Positions 12,029-24,479 of a stretch of 64,000 nt of DNA are shown here, in pieces. The translations under genes were made by a program, and so were the position numbers. How positions within the stretch are numbered: position 1 is the first letter of the stretch; the number at the start of each line of letters is the position of its first letter. The DNA comes from Neckera pumila. Its lineage: Eukaryota > Streptophyta > Bryopsida > Hypnales > Neckeraceae. Location: contig OZ018415.1 in the NCBI GenBank assembly GCA_963969595.1, forward strand, positions 13,578,001-13,642,000, read 5' to 3'. The notes beneath the pieces were generated by a model that saw only the letters and a program-made list of their open reading frames with translations, did not search any database and had not been told where the DNA came from.

Positions 12029-13013
12029 CACAAAATAGTGAAATTAGGTTGACCAATACAATAGTTTCTTGACATTCAACACAATATCAATATTTCATGT
12101 TACTATACAAGACAGTTCAGATTCTTAATTAAGTATTCTTCTAACTAGGACTTCGTGAACCTCTATGTGTACAAATGAAAAAATTTGTAGAAATATTTGA
12201 CTTTTTTTTTTTTTCTTTTTTTTCTTCTTCTTTGAAAACATATGCCTTCGAGGGCCGACTTGACACAGCCATGATTTAACCATGGACTTAATCCCCGTCA
12301 GGACAAGTGGAAGGACAAACAACAACTCCTTGTGTGCCAACAATATTTGTTAACTTTGATGGCTTTTAACCCCTAAAGTCCCATTGTCCCTTCGGGGGAC
12401 AAAATGGATTTCGGGCAGGTTCCTATAAGCTCAATTTTTGGTGAACTTTCTGAAATTTTTCCGTAAGATACAAAAAGTTATTAGCTTTCTGGGAATATAA
12501 GCTTTATTTTAGTCGGTGCCCGGGAGCAAAAGTTTTGCCCACAATAATCTCAAAACAAGGGAGAGCGGGTAGCAAAAAAATCCATAAAAAATTGAAATAA
12601 ATTTTTTAATTATTCTTTTCCCTTATGTTATTATGTTTTTGTCTAAATAGGAAGCTCTGATTCATTCCATTTGGATTAATGATGTGAAAGTTATAGAATT
12701 TTTTGTTTTGCGGGCAATCAAAGCTTCTTCTTGAAAAAAACTTTTTCATTCATTTTGAATGTCGATATTTTTCAATTTATACAATCAAACATCACAAAAA
12801 ATTTATCATGTGACCTGAGAAAAATGTAGTACAAGATCTTGTGGTTAGATACTAAAAAAAAAAAATATTCTGATTTCTGGGATGAACGCAACAAAAGTAG
12901 CAGTTTTGAGTGATTTTTGACAGAAAAATGGCCTTGGGACTTTAGGGGTTAAAGTAACCTTTTTAGGATAAGGCAACCTAACTATTAAAGCAGTCTAATC
13001 TCACTATTTTGTG
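12029..13013. mobile_element. Family C element, copy C1, split by B2
   Basis: The left end reads cacaaaatagtgaaattagg. The right end reads ctaatctcactattttgtg, its imperfect inverted copy. Removing the 587-bp B2 insertion leaves about 400 bp resembling C2. No coding capacity. Confidence 0.75.
12366..12952. mobile_element. Family B TTAA-flanked element, copy B2, nested in C1
   Basis: Begins TTAACCCCTAAAGTCCC and ends GGGACTTTAGGGGTTAA, a perfect 17-bp terminal inverted repeat including the TTAA. The interior shares cttcgggggacaaa, the gagcgggtagcaaaaaaa stretch and more with B4, defining a subfamily distinct from B1/B6. No transposase. Confidence 0.88.
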
Positions 13014-13015
13014 TA

Positions 13016-13246
13016 CACAAAATAATAAAATTAAGTTGCTCCATACTAATTTTTTGACATTTAATGCTACATAAATATTTATTGTTACTATATAAGAACG
13101 CACTATTTTTGAATAAGTTTTTGTTGTAATTAGGAATCATGAACTTCCATCTGTACAAATGCAAATACTTGTAGAGGTATTTGCTGATTTAGACGGCTTG
13201 TAAAGTAATTTTCTTGGATAAGGCAATCTAATTTCACTGTTTTGTG
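13016..13246. mobile_element. Family C element, copy C2
   Basis: 231 bp, starting 3 bp after C1 and in the same orientation. Ends are cacaaaataataaaattaag and the inverted tctaatttcactgttttgtg. The interior matches C1 (around ttgttactata and gtacaaatg). Confidence 0.75.
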
Positions 13247-13646
13247 TAAAGATTTTTAGACAAAATAAATTATGGCTTGAGAAGAATTAGCTATAAGATT
13301 TTTAATTTAGCAAGCTCGTCTTATTCTTCCAATTCCTAAATGAAGTACTACATAATCTAGAACCTTATACAAAAATCATGTAAGAATGAATGACTACTAT
13401 AGTCATATCATTGAAGATTAAACAAAATTTGTTTTTCCAACATACTTGGATGTATTTCATTTGTTGCATGTAGCTATCACAATAAACTCTGCAAATCATT
13501 CATAATCTATTATTTCTTGTCATAGGCTCGGATAGATGATTATTTTTATTTATTATTATAATATTAAATCTTATCATAAATCAAATTTTAAAGCTTAATT
13601 ATTATTTCAAAATCTATTTGAACATTGCAATGCATTTGAACTTTGT

Positions 13647-13668
13647 GGGGGGGGGAGGGGAGGGGGGG
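13647..13668 (+). repeat. G-run, potential G-quadruplex
   Basis: A 22-base stretch of three G tracts broken by two single A residues. It is long enough to supply four G-triplets, so a quadruplex is possible. No gene is adjacent. Confidence 0.6.
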
Positions 13669-14162
13669 TAAAAATTGAAGACATCTTAATTTGTAATTCA
13701 ATTATGTTTGTAATCCTACGTTTTGTAACTACTTCACAAAGAGGGAAACATAATTAAAATAAATTTTAGGGTTAAAAACAATCACAATTATTCATAGTAT
13801 TGTGGTATGCATCTTACGGGGAGATCACTCCTTGTAATTTAAGGTATACACCTGAGTTAAGAGTTATATCCTGAATTAATATGATGTAGGACTATTTACC
13901 TTATTTATTACATTTAATATGACCCTATTTTTACAAAAAAGCTATGAGGGGCATATTTTCAATACCCTATAGTTTTTGTAAATTCATTCATGCGGTTTTT
14001 TAAGTGGGGCTATCTTACATATAAAATTTTAGTGTCCAATTTTTCCTTACCTCCACCCTACACAAATATTTCCTTCCCTCTAAGACATATGTATATAGGG
14101 TATACACTGCAAAACCAACAACAATCAACTGAATTCAAGTGGCATTAACCAAGTGGCACTTT

Positions 14163-15513
14163 TTAATCCCTAAAGGCCAATTGTTCATTGAACGAACAAT
14201 GGAAAATCCAAGTAAGTTCCTATGAAGTTAATTTTGGTAAGGTGTTCACAAAATTTTGATACAAGATGTGAACATTTATCCCCTTAATGGGAATATAATG
14301 TTTTTTTTAGCCCTAAACATATTTGGTAGCACTTGCAATTTGGGCATCTTTTGCAAAAATTCTTGTCAACTATTGAAATTTGACATTTATGTAACTAATA
14401 AAATGTGGCATAAAATTGTAAAAAAAATCAATTATCAAATCACATTCTAAGAGGAGTCAACTTTATTAGCAATGTTGGGGGACAATGGGGAGCCTTCAAT
14501 AAAAAAACCTTTTCTTCTAACTTCAAGCCCTATTATCTTGCAATTTTTGAAGTGAAAATGTTTAAAAGTTTTCCCACACATTCCAAATGTTTCTCTTTAA
14601 TTTTTAACATTTAGATTTTAAAATAAAGAATTTCTTCATTGCACAAGAAATCATCAAAAAGTAATTAGTGATATGGCCAATGTACTTAACCTCTTTGCAT
14701 TGAAGGTTGATTTAGAGTAAGACTCTAAGGTAAACAAACCCATTGTGGTCAGATGACCCATAGTGGACATCTGATGACTCCATTACAATTTTGGCCACAA
14801 AACAATGTCTAATTTGACACCAATGGAGTGGTTAGTGACCTCATTAGGAACACTTGCTTTTTCAGTGTAAATCATTGCAAGAAGTCACTTTTCATGGCTT
14901 TTTACATTAGAAACTATTGTGACCACTTTAGGTGATTAAGAAGAGCATAATGGATACAATTTTTATTGGTTATGGGGTAGACTATTGACTCTTTTAGACA
15001 AATCACTTTAAAATTCTGTAACAAATTCATACTTTGTTTGGAGAATACACAATTTCAATTGCTCTCACTATTTCTCACACTTGTCTTCTTGTGAGAAAAA
15101 ATTTGAAAACTTTTAGCAATGGCATAATGGTAGACTCCAAAGTTTGACCACAATGGGTTCATTTACCTTATAGCTACTTCTGAAATTTTTCTAGAGTGAA
15201 CCCAACATCATATGCTTATGAATTGTCAAAATCCTCATCTTTGTAGACAAAATTTTTTATTCCAAAAAGGCTTGAGGTCTGTTGACTCTAGTTCGCAGGA
15301 ATGAAAAAAAAAGTTTTTTTTCTCACTTCAAATGCTATAATCTCTCAATCTATGTGGTCAAATGGGCTGAAATTTTTTCCACGCATTGCCTTAAACATAT
15401 AATACACTTTGTATGGTTGGAATTCAAAAAAATTATAATTAATTTTGGACAATGCATCGAAAATTGGTAGCTTTGGATTTTCTTCTTCCAAAACATCCTT
15501 TGGCCTTAAGGGA
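14163..15513. mobile_element. Family B element, copy B3, long and degraded
   Basis: The left end ttaatccctaaaggccaatt is mirrored at 15499-15513 by ttggccttaagggat. The interior near 15340-15390 (ctcaatctatgtggtcaaa, tgaaattttttccac) matches B4 near 50565-50600. The right TTAA has been lost. About 1.35 kb with stops in all frames. Confidence 0.55.
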
Positions 15514-16570
15514 TCTACCAAGGCTAATTTATTCATAAAACTTCCTACTACACAATGTTTTTACACACCCTAATTTATATATAATAGAGTGAGTAACATT
15601 TCATAGACCCTATAGTATCACTACATACTGTATAAAATTTTTTTCCCTTTGAATTAAATAGACCCTATCTTTTAACCCAAATAGTTTTCCAAAAATCGAT
15701 AGTAATCTCCCTGAGATGCATATTTGTCAAAAATACAACAATCACAATGGAGTTTATTTACAAGACAATTCATTTCCAGCTTTTAATTCTTAATGAAGAT
15801 GGAATTTATTTTCAAGACGACTATTCATTCATCTAGTTTCTCTTATAAAGTTGATAGTGTGCAAACGATTATCAACCTTGGAGGAAGGTGCCAGAGAATA
15901 ATAAAGAAGAGGGATTGTTAGCAAAGAAGAAGGAAATTAAGGTTAAAAGAGAAGGTGTCAACTGGGCAAATATTTCCAAGGAAGGAATATTTGTATGAAA
16001 TTAAATATTAATAAAGAATCATATTTCAGATCGTAAACAAATGTGTGTGTAATGTTTGGTAAAAAATTCAGCGAGTGTTTATGGTTATGCTATGATTGTT
16101 TATTTGATTGTATTTATAAATTGAATTGCCAATGTATCTTGCAATATGCTTTAATTATCAATGCAGCGTAAGGATGAGGTTTAGACTCTGGGAACATGTT
16201 TGCTCATATAGTAAGAACTTATAACTATCCAATTAGGATTCTCATTCTTAGTTAGAAGTTTGATCTTAGGAGGTTCAATAAAATAGGAAGCTAATAAGGA
16301 AAATAAATTATAAAGCAAAACTCAAATACTAAAGTACCTTCTTCATTTACTTTAATTACTACTCTGTATTCTACATCTCTACTTCCAAAGGCCATAGAGG
16401 TTTGTACACGAGCCAAATTGGTCTTTTTACTTTCATTGTTCTTTCTGACAACTTAAGGTATTTTTTCTTCCAATTTTGAATTCTAATTCTTTCTTTTCTA
16501 CTTTTTGCTTATCTCCTCAAGTTCCATGACTATATTTTTACCAAAAACTCTCAGAAACTACCATTTTTGG

Positions 16571-16749
16571 TATGACGGATTTTATGTCAATGTTGACAAC
16601 CCAAAATTTTTATATTAACAAAACTATCCAATGTAACATCAATGTTGACATAAAAACATTGGATTGTCAATATTGATGTTACGTCGTACATTTATATTGA
16701 CATAAGAATTTAGGGTTGTCAACATTGACATCACCTAAAATCCGTCATA
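16571..16749. mobile_element. Foldback (long inverted repeat) element
   Basis: tatgacggattttatgtcaa at the left is answered by tgacatcacctaaaatccgtcata-like text at the right. Inside, a second inverted pair (aacatcaatgttgacat / gtcaatattgatgtt) extends the fold. The whole segment can form one long imperfect hairpin. The edges resemble family B (ctaccatttttgg) on the left and ggtttcttatagtg on the right. Confidence 0.7.
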
Positions 16750-16802
16750 AAAAATTTGGGGTTGTCACGTAAAATAGGGGTTTCTTATAGTGGTAGCTAA
16801 CT

Positions 16803-17280
16803 AAGGTCCTGTTAAGTCCCGTTCCCATTGTCTTTTCTTGCTTTTGATCCATGTCTTTTGTTACCAAATCCACCAGGGACTACTAAAAATGGTTGTCTCT
16901 CCATGCCAGCGCAAACACAATTAACGCGCTTCCACTGTTGCCGTTTTGACGGATTTATGATCGGAGCGGCATTGGCATTTGTCCCGGATGAGATAAGAGT
17001 CGGAAAGGATAATGCTGGGTCGCTGGCGGTCTATGTCTTTCAACTTGTTTCCACCGGATTGCGGATGATCTTGAGACGGATGGAATATATGAGAGAGATT
17101 GTGTGGAGGATGCTGGATTGCAATCAATGATGGATGTGGATCTTTATATTAGATTAGTTGTGTTTGAAAAGGCTGGATTATGTTGGATTAGTTGTATCGT
17201 GGTTAGTTGGAGGAGGAGGAGGTGGAGCTATTTGCATTGCTATTGTAGATGATTTTCTAGTGTCAACTAGAGCGTTGCTA
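16803..17280. mobile_element. Family D dispersed repeat, copy D1
   Basis: Starts aaggtcctgttaagtccc and is about 85-90% alike by eye to D2 from 42820. Shared landmarks are ccagcgcaaacacaattaac, gatcggagcggcat and gagagattgtgtggaggatg. D2 has about 130 extra bases near 43085-43220. No ORF is conserved between the copies, so coding function is not supported. Confidence 0.7.
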
Positions 17281-17650
17281 GCGCGTGAGCTTGGAGCAGC
17301 GAGCGGCGAGCAAGAAGCGGGGATTGGTGAGTAGGGAGCAGTGATTGGGGTTTAGGGTTTAGAAAACTTTGATGAAATAAAGTGAAAATTTTGATTAAAT
17401 GTAGGCTTAGGGTGAATGATAATTTAAGGATTTTGGATGACCGCTGATGGCAAAAATGGATGAAAGCAGATGAAAAGAATTGGATGAAAACAGCAATGAA
17501 GAGGGATGAAAGAGGATGAAAACCATGGATGAAAAGGAAGATGAAAGTAGATCAAAGCGGATGAAAAAATGGATGAAAAGGATATTGAATGTAGATGAAA
17601 GTTGATAAAAATGAATGATGCATTGTAAAAAATTTAATTGATCGTGCATG
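17281..17650. repeat. Family E repeat with a GGATGAAA-type simple repeat, copy E1
   Basis: A GC-richer head (gcgtgagcttggagcagcgag, agaagcggggattggtgag) is followed by many variants of ggatgaaa between 17430 and 17600. The same order occurs in reverse complement at 34430-34870. It is low-complexity DNA, not coding. Confidence 0.7.
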
Positions 17651-18504
17651 AAAAGTTGGATGGCAAACGAGGTTTAGGGTGTAGATGCAAGAAATCTATA
17701 ACATATTTGAATGAAAAAGTTTGATGATGCTAGATTATAATTAAAATCTGCGACATGATGCGTAAATGTTCAAAGAAACAGAGAATCTAATATGAACATA
17801 CTTTCTGACTGGGCGACTTCATCAATATAGAGCCTATGATAGATGTTTAGGGATGCCCCTAGATCATGAAGGGTCACGGGGTATGGGTTCAGGGACAAAA
17901 TATTGCTACTCTAAATTCTACCTTCTAGCGTGCTTGTGCTGATATAGTCATTTTCACGTTGATTTCTACCTTCCCTTTTCATTACAAGATCCACCTCTTA
18001 GGCAATCATATTTATGTTTGAAGGATAAGATTAAGCATGAAATTATCTGGGGCTACAGGAATCAGAAATAGAAAGTTTGGACACATCATGACATAAATGG
18101 CACAACCTATATAGTAGAAGCAAGTATATAAATATGTGGGGAAGACAAAGCATCTTGTACTCTAAGGAATGTCAAATAGTCATCATAGTAGGGGCCCTTT
18201 TAGTCTCACTACTACTTCATTGATGAATAAAATAGATCACATGAAGAGTTGGTTCATTGGAGAACCAACACCTAGTTCAAATCTAAATGATTCAATATCC
18301 CGCTCAGAAGGACTCGTTTCACTTCATTAAAACTAAAACTCGGAGAATGAATGAAGACATCATCTATACACTGCAGGTTGCAAATGACTGTGAAAACAAA
18401 ATATAAATGCTTGCAATTTGCCCATTGTCCTCGCCTCCCCAAAGCTTTCATTGTCATTTTGTTGAAGTAAGGGCAACTGCAGCTCGGGAACGATGAAATC
18501 GTAA
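17651..18504. other. Intergenic, no gene seen
   Basis: 3' flank of the transposase-like pseudogene. No terminal inverted repeat, target duplication or other element boundary was recognised. Confidence 0.5.
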
Positions 18505-21500
18505 TCATATATTGCTGACTCCTTGCTCCACACCAGATGAGAGACAAACTATGCACCCAAAGCCCGGGTGAGGCACCATAGTCACACGGGTAATGCGTGC
18601 AGTTAAGGTCATGGCAGGAGCACAATTGTTTGCTTGTTTGGTGGAGGGGGCCTTCATATTACGTCGAATCAATTTCCCTCCTCGGATTTTAGGATGGTCA
18701 TCTGCTGATGAAGGAATAGGATAAGAAGAAACTAAATCTATACCTGCTTCGCCACCAAATAGTCTTCGTGGTGAAATGACTTCACGCTGTGGGAGTTGAA
18801 AACCAACAGCTTCAAATGCTAGAATTTTAGCTTTCGATAATGCAGTGCCCCTCTTCACTGGCCAAATAGAAGGAACAGGTGGACGAGACAATACCCATTT
18901 CCGTTTTGTACCCTTCACGCAGCGTTCAATGTCATCATTGCAAAAGAAGAACTGCATCCTGTCATTCCGATTCTTTTTGTAATTCTCCATCATACCTGTA
19001 TATGTTGGGGCTGCTGTAGCAACATTGTTCTGTACAATCTTTGCAGTGCACTTCTTCTTAGATATTGCTTGCAGAGTAAAGCAAGCCTTTGCTGATGTTT
19101 TGGGTAGCCTTGCTATGTGCCACTGCATTTCGTCGCATTCACTCTCCTGAATTGCTGTTGCATGAGAGAATACATGCGTACTCTGTTGTCCATAATTCTC
19201 TTCAGTTTCCATTGCCTCTGCCAAGATTGCATCTTTTGTTGGCAACAAGTCTTCAGTAATTGTGTTCAACTAAGAAACACTTGAAGAGGCTCTTGGAGCT
19301 GGTTTGGATGCGAGGATACGAGAAATTCACCTTATCAGGTCTATGTGAATCGTGCTCACATCCCAATGGCATGTCTGCCTTCCTCTTTTGGGATCCAAAC
19401 ACTTCTTCACCTTCCAGATGTGGCTCCCTTCTAACAAATTCTTCAACCCCTGGAACACTTGATATAGCTTGAGCGAGCACTTTAGGATTTCCGGTCCGCC
19501 CAGCCGAACGTTGAGCAACTCGGAGTAACAACTCTTCCTTGCCGAGGCCTGTCCCAGGTACGTTGCCTTTAAGGTACTGGTGGTACCTAACCATTTGCAT
19601 AAAAGCTCTTACAAAGTCGTCAACAGTGGCTATGTACAAATCGTTACCCCGATTTCCAGACTATTGAAGCCACTTATTGTGCACTGTCTCCGCAAGGTTA
19701 CACGATGGCATTTCTGCCAACTCGGATTCGCTCAAATTCTGTAGAAAGATTGAACAATTACCTTGATTTAGAGAAAGAAGGAAAAATATATGATGCTACC
19801 AAGTGCTGTGGATGCGTACAAATCAAACGATTGGTAATTTACTATGATGAACTTGGATTAACAATAAGCAACCCAAAGCAATCTAGTCGAGGATTTCAGA
19901 AGAAGGGGAAAAACAAGTCCATTTATTGTTGTATTGTTAGTGCCATACGTTATCCATAGGGCTCCCAATGTCATAGTGCACTCTACCACATTCCCATGAT
20001 GTCAAGAGAATAAATTCCATAAAGTAGCCTCGGAGAGATGCCTCTCGGGCAAGAGAGACACTTTTGAGGTGCCTAACCATGCATAGCTTCATCTAATAAT
20101 GATCAATAAGAGAGAAGACCTATGAAATTTTTTTTGGAAGATTTGACACCTAAGCATCCATAGCATATGCTTCTAGCCATATGACACTCCTTGAGCCAAA
20201 ATTTTGTGCACCAATAGCTATGAGGATACTCATTTATACTTCAAATATATATGAGCATATACTTATAAGGAAGACGGATAGATAGACGGACGCTTACACA
20301 TTACCCACACGATAATCATTTGGAATAGACACTTACAAGTTGCATGAAGCCGCCCACTGCCGATAACGGAAATGCCAGAATGATAGCCACAACTCCAGTC
20401 GATGCAAGCCTTCTTCAGTTGTAGCACCAGATGTCAGCCACCAAGCCTGGATTGCCAAATATCGGGTTTCTGATTCCTCCAATGAAACAACATTTTTGTA
20501 TTGTTTGTAGAGCAGTCAATGCTGATCTTGAAGGTCACCACGGATTTCAGCTTTGGTGTGCTTTTCCATGGATTGAGTCCAATGAAGAGGCATGTCCGTT
20601 CCCTGTTTTCCATTGGAATGCCAATGTCCCCCAATCCATAAATAGTCCTAACAGCATTCCAGTTTGCCTAAGCACTATCAGCCATAAATCCTTTGAACGG
20701 AGTATGTGGTACCCCGTGTCGTTCAAGAACAGAGTTCAGATTCCTCCAAAACAGAATCTGGGCTGCGCAATCCTCTGATTGCATGTCGCAAATCGCAATT
20801 GTCATAACTCGACAATATGACAAGTCATAAACATGGCAGGCCATCGTAGTCCAGCCTTTAACACGTTTCACATGATCAAACATGATCCACACATCCTGTA
20901 CGTCACCTTCGACTTGCATGCGCTTTACTAAGTCCACTCCACTTCCCGGACCTACTTTGGCCATCTTGAAGACAAAAACTTTATCATCATCGGTTCCCTG
21001 TCCTGGAAATTTGCTTTTCTGAACAAATGCCCAAGTACTGGCTCCCCTCAACTGTGTAATACTGTCTATCACTCCGAATCTCCTCAAGTATTTAGAAGAA
21101 GTTACCTCGTTTCGAATACTTGGAGAGCTGAAGTACTTGCACTTGTCTAAAACCGGAAGTAATTCAGCAAAGTCCATGGTCTTTGGCACCGCCCCATCCG
21201 GACGCAAGAGAAGGTCGCCAAGTAGTTCCTTCGTAGCTTCCAGTACGATGGATGAATTTGTCGCGGTTGGTGTCTTCTCCATCTGCTGGCCAATTAGGGA
21301 TCGGGTAATGTCTTTCTCGTCTCTCAATTCTCCCTCCTTGACGGGATGCTCGTGAATGCCCAAGTGTACAAATGCACGGGTTGTCTTGTAGTTGCCAACG
21401 ACGTAGTATACTTTGACAGGACAATTCCGAATACAAGTTGGAGGCTCCTTACAAATTTTACAAACCAAAGTTGATCCAGGAGGGTGCGACCCTGTAGGCA

Positions 21501-22422
21501 CAAACGTCATGGGACATAGACCTTCCCATTCCAACTCATTGATGGTCACAGTTCGGTGAACACGACTTAGGAACTCACAATTCTGGTTTGTGCATCTAAG
21601 GTGCCCTATACAAGTGGAAGTGCGAAATGACAAACCCATACGATTAGTGATGTTTGTTGTGATTGTCTTAGACCAAACATGACCGTCGTATCTCTTATCC
21701 ATCCCTATCATTTGCTTGGCATAAGAAGAAGCAGAACCACTCTCTAATGCTGGCAGCTCAAAAATGATGTCACCATTAAAAGTAGGAGGCAAGGTGGTTA
21801 CCCTCTGAATGCTAATCCTGTCATAGTCTATTTTGGACAACACATTCCTACATCCCTTGAGGGTCCTTAATTCTCTCAAGCAGTCAATGACAGATGTTAT
21901 AGATCCTTCACCAAAGATCTCATCCGCGGGGGCCTTTAACGTAGAATGATTAGGACTAGTTGTCTTCGAAGAAGGAGTCTCCGAGTTCAATGGTGGATGA
22001 GGAGAAGTCACGTCTGAGTCAGAACTTAGGACTGTGACATTATCTACTCGAGGTTCTATCTTGACTTGAATTGGAGGCGGAGTTATAAACGAGGACGAAG
22101 AGGACCGATAAGGTGTTACTACGTCCGTAGAAGGTTGAAGCTCTGAAATTGGTATCCCGTATGCTCTATAATTCCCTGGCTTCAATTTCCAGGACGTGTT
22201 GTCCCCAATCCATGCTGGTACTTCACCTATAGTATGCGTAAGCTCTCCTGAGATGGGATCAAAGATATCTTCGTCAACGTGAATCGAGTTCGCTGTAAAC
22301 TGAAAACGAAGACTCAATCTAAAAGCGGACACACTTGCCAATCCATCTTGCCTTACCTCAAAAATCAAGGGGACTCCTTCACCATTGGCCCTGACGACTA
22401 CCATACCCTGGAAGTCGGGCAT
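18505..22422 (-). pseudogene. MULE-like transposase with zinc-finger-like N-terminal part, decayed
   Basis: A 584-codon open exon (22422-20668) starts MPDFQGMVVVRANGEG. It holds a Cys/His-rich block (CIGHLRCTNQNC, CKICKEPPTC, HLGIHEHP) resembling the FLYWCH/GCM-like fingers of Mutator-type transposases. A transposase-like core follows: DVWIMFDHVKR, then FMADSA. A TAG (20668-20670) then interrupts what continues as ANWNAVRTIYG and MENRERTCLF. A frameshift near 20585 leads into FHWTQSMEKHT, EEGLHRLELWLSFWHFRYRQW and a probable donor near 20337. A later exon (about 19715-19253) has PSCNLAETVHNKWLQ, a second TAG, then SGNRGND, DDFVRAFMQ and VFGSQKRKAD. The rest is in another frame (19269-18505, with PSIWPVKRGTALSKA). 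Both TAGs sit where CAG would continue the frame. Family placement is from pattern memory. It lies head to head with the ParB-methylase gene. Confidence 0.7.
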
Positions 22423-23911
22423 CTCTATGGAACTGGACTACTAATATTGCGAAGCTGAGTACTAATTATCTACGCTACTACAAGAGAGAACATCATAGCA
22501 TCAGATCGTCAGACACAACATATAATGTTCATAGCCAGAGCTTGTAATAAAAAATGGTATCAAGTGCAAACAGCACTACGAAGCGGTACCAGGCATTATG
22601 AACTTCACGCCTAAGACATTCCACATATTAACAAGAGGTTGATACATATCAAGTAGCGAGGAGTACAAAAATATTGGAAGGACCACAGAGAACTAGTCTG
22701 TTCACTGATATTAGCAATATAAGAACAAGTTTACCGTTCCATGAAGAACATCATTATTGCTGTGTAGTAAATGCAGAGGATAATATAAATCGAAACTACA
22801 GATATAGACCTTGTTTGAAGCCGCCATGAACCCTAGCATAATAATGTAAAGTATGTCAGTGTCCGGGTACACTTAACCATTAAATGCATACCACTAATCG
22901 ATTGCAATATAAAGTGCAAAGGGGATACAGAATTCTGGGATACAGAACACACAATCATCATCCGTGGCTGCCTACCGCCGTATCCTCCCACAACCCCGTA
23001 GATGTGGTTCTGTACGCCAGGAAGTGATGACAAGGAATTGAATATTATCCTAACATTCCTGATTTGCCGCATAATATTAATCATAGATCATGCAAATGAT
23101 CCTTCATAAATTAGTTGTAAATCCCATATATAAATTTCATACAAATCATATTCAGAAGCAGTTGAATTCTAAAAAAAATATGTATATGAACTTTGCATGC
23201 CAGATACCATCCTCGGACTAGGGTTGTGGTTTGTCTCTTGGTGGTCCATTATTGTAACCAGTAGATTTCAGTTATTAGACGAGGGAAAGGAATGAGTCAC
23301 CTAGGGAGCAAGTTAAATATTGAATTTGAATTGGGAAATTAGTGGGGATAATACAATAATCGTGCCCCTATTATAAGCCCACTGTAGGGTTAGACGTTAA
23401 CCTCACCTAGCTCAATGGGGCCTTTGATTGCAAATACGAATTCAGAATTCAAAACAATTATAATATGCAAATAATAAAATTATTGTGTTCCTTTCGGGGG
23501 ATAAATTTCCTGTGATTTCACACTGCGGGTCCAGTACAAATGCAGCATATAACGTCCTCCATCATGTAGACAGTCACGCATTGCAACAGAAATCGCCCTA
23601 GCCATGCTAGTGAATGCCGCATTCCAGCGCAGATTTCACAACCCGGGACAGGCTTGGTACCAGCCCTAGACGCCAGCCTAGTACCGGCCCTAGCCCGCCA
23701 GCCCAGGATGCCGAGCCTGACTAGAACCAATGAGGTCGGACCTCCAACCCTAATCCGCGTCCCCGAGTTCAGAAGAACCACGCCGCCTCTGCCGCTAGGC
23801 GCTTTCGCGAATTTTCTATGCAGATGCATGGGGAAGGTTGACAACCGGATCAAGCGAGGTCTTTGCATTGTGTTACGAAGAGCGAATTGGGCAATTTGGC
23901 AGCGCTTCAAG
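22423..23911. promoter_or_regulatory. Divergent intergenic region between transposase-like and ParB-methylase genes
   Basis: 1.49 kb between two head-to-head starts. The half nearest the plus gene (about 23590-23910) is markedly GC- and CpG-rich against the AT-rich surroundings, with repeated words such as ggtaccagccctag and gtaccggccctag, consistent with a promoter or first-exon context. No TATA box can be assigned with confidence. A bidirectional promoter is inference. Confidence 0.4.
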
Positions 23912-24479
23912 ATGGCGGCGAACCTGCGGTCGCGGCGAGGTCAACAGGGGGAACAGCATTTGGAGACACCTATAGGAAACAATGACAGCATCGTATCCGA
24001 GGTACGCATGATTGTAGAAGTTGGATGCGATAGGCATTGCTGTATGGACTGCTCGTGCCTCACAGATTGAACATTAGAGTTTTGGTCGGACTTGGCCGCC
24101 TGTAGAATCCAAGCGCGCAGAAATAAAACGAAGTTGGCAAACCCTAGGCATCGCAGAGCTCTGCAAATTTCGTGACAAGATTCACCGGTAGTTAGAACCA
24201 ACTATTTCAATGCGATTCTCTTGAGAGTGTTCCTGATGGCTGAAATTAGTGTCATTCGATACAGTAGTACTGTACTAGAGAGCCATTTCCACAGACAGGA
24301 ATTCCACCGGCATCAGGACTGAAGCACGAGGTCTTAGAATATCAAATTTTTATTATGTATTCCTGCTCATCAGGTGGGCCTGAAGGTGTTGCATGTAGAG
24401 TGCAAACTTCTTGAAGAATTGTTCATTTCCGAGGATGCACAGCCGTATTGTTGATTCACAGTACACTGAGGTATCATTG

